Position numbers and translations under genes: made by a program. The notes beneath the pieces were generated by a model, which was not told where the DNA came from, did no database searches, and saw only the letters and a program-made list of their open reading frames with translations. DNA of 64,000 bases from Rhinolophus ferrumequinum (taxonomy: Eukaryota; Chordata; Mammalia; Chiroptera; Rhinolophidae): contig NC_046304.1 of NCBI RefSeq assembly GCF_004115265.2, positions 12,764,292 through 12,828,291 on the forward strand. The letters run 5' to 3'. The number at the start of each line of letters is the position of its first letter. Positions within the stretch are counted from its first letter, which is position 1. Below are positions 63,386 to 64,000 of the stretch, in pieces.

Positions 63386-63678
63386 ATTGTATTTCTATAT
63401 ATTGGCAGTGACCAATCAGATATTGAAATTTTAAAAATACCATTTACAATACCATAAAAATATTAAATATTTAGGGAGAGATCCAACAAAGATTTGCAAG
63501 AACTATACATGCAAACTACACATTGAAAACATTGCTAAGAAAAAAATTAAAGAAAAACCTAAATAAATGGAGAGCTATATTATATTCATGGATCAGAAAA
63601 CTCAATATTCGTAAAGTGTTGAGTCTCCCCAAATTTATGTACAAAATCAACACCATTCCAGTCAAAATCTCCGTGGGC
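63386..63678 (+). mobile_element. L1 ORF2 fragment, 3' part
   Basis: Continues 62590: 'ttgtatttctatatattggcagtgacc', 'ttagggagagatccaacaaag', 'ttcatggatcagaaaactcaatatt', 'aaaatcaacaccattccagtc'. Confidence 0.87.
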
Positions 63679-64000
63679 TTTTTTTTTTTTTTTAAGATTT
63701 TATTGGGGAGGGGGAACAGGACTTTTATTGGGGAACAGTGTGTACTTCCATGACTTTTTTTCCAAGCCAAGTTGTTGTCCCTTCAATCTCAGTTGTGGAG
63801 GGTGCCGTTCAGCTTCAAGTTGTTGTCCTTTCAGTCTTAGTTGTGGAGGGTGCCGTTTAGCTTCAAGTTGTCCTTTCAGTCTTAGTTGTGGAGGGCACAG
63901 CTCAGCTCCAGGTCCAGTTGCTGTTGCTAGTTGCAGGCGGTGCAGCCCACCATCCCGTGCGGGAGTCCAACTGGCAACCTTTTGGTTGAGAGGACGCACT
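63679..64000 (-). mobile_element. Bat tRNA-derived SINE with triplicated 3' module (runs off the window)
   Basis: T tract, 'gattttattgggga', then three tandem copies of a unit of about 45-50 bases containing 'cagtcttagttgtggaggg' with variants, then the usual 'gttgcaggcggtgcagccc' and a tRNA-like head cut by the window end. Confidence 0.9.

Overview
This is mammalian nuclear DNA, almost certainly from a bat and most likely a rhinolophoid (horseshoe or leaf-nosed) bat. The species call rests on the many tRNA-derived bat SINEs (Ves/Rhin type), including young copies with perfect target-site duplications, on mariner copies and on the absence of primate, rodent, carnivore and ruminant SINEs. Three recognisable host loci, all on the minus strand and in the order ZNF232 - ZNF594 - SCIMP, match the order I remember for human 17p13.2.

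Region by region: 0-3 kb holds a decayed last exon of a SCAN zinc-finger gene, best matched to ZNF232. 3-12 kb is repeats and unique spacer. 12.1-14.1 kb is the intact C2H2 exon of ZNF594 (663 codons, 17 good fingers). 14.1-22.9 kb is read as its 5' intron, ending at a CpG island (22.6-23.3 kb) that is the likely ZNF594 promoter. 23.3-33 kb is gene-free and carries an old class I retrovirus fragment and a clean solo LTR. 33.4-39.9 kb holds four coding exons of SCIMP, with splice sites and phases that agree; its short first coding exon was not found. 40-64 kb is spacer or SCIMP 5' intron, full of L1, L2, MIR and MaLR remnants, and holds three retrocopies: a full-length RPS3A copy with a 4-base duplication, a metallothionein copy, and an unidentified one inside a mariner.

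How the genes relate: ZNF594 is a nuclear DNA-binding protein of unknown target. SCIMP is an immune-cell transmembrane adaptor; its SH3- and SH2-binding motifs are all kept. They are neighbours by descent and there is no sign of shared function. I found no tRNA, rRNA, CRISPR or operon-like system. The most interesting points are the apparent loss of ZNF232, the block-repeat structure and shorter length of ZNF594, the SCIMP C-terminal extension, the nested insertions, and a retroposed transcript of unknown origin.
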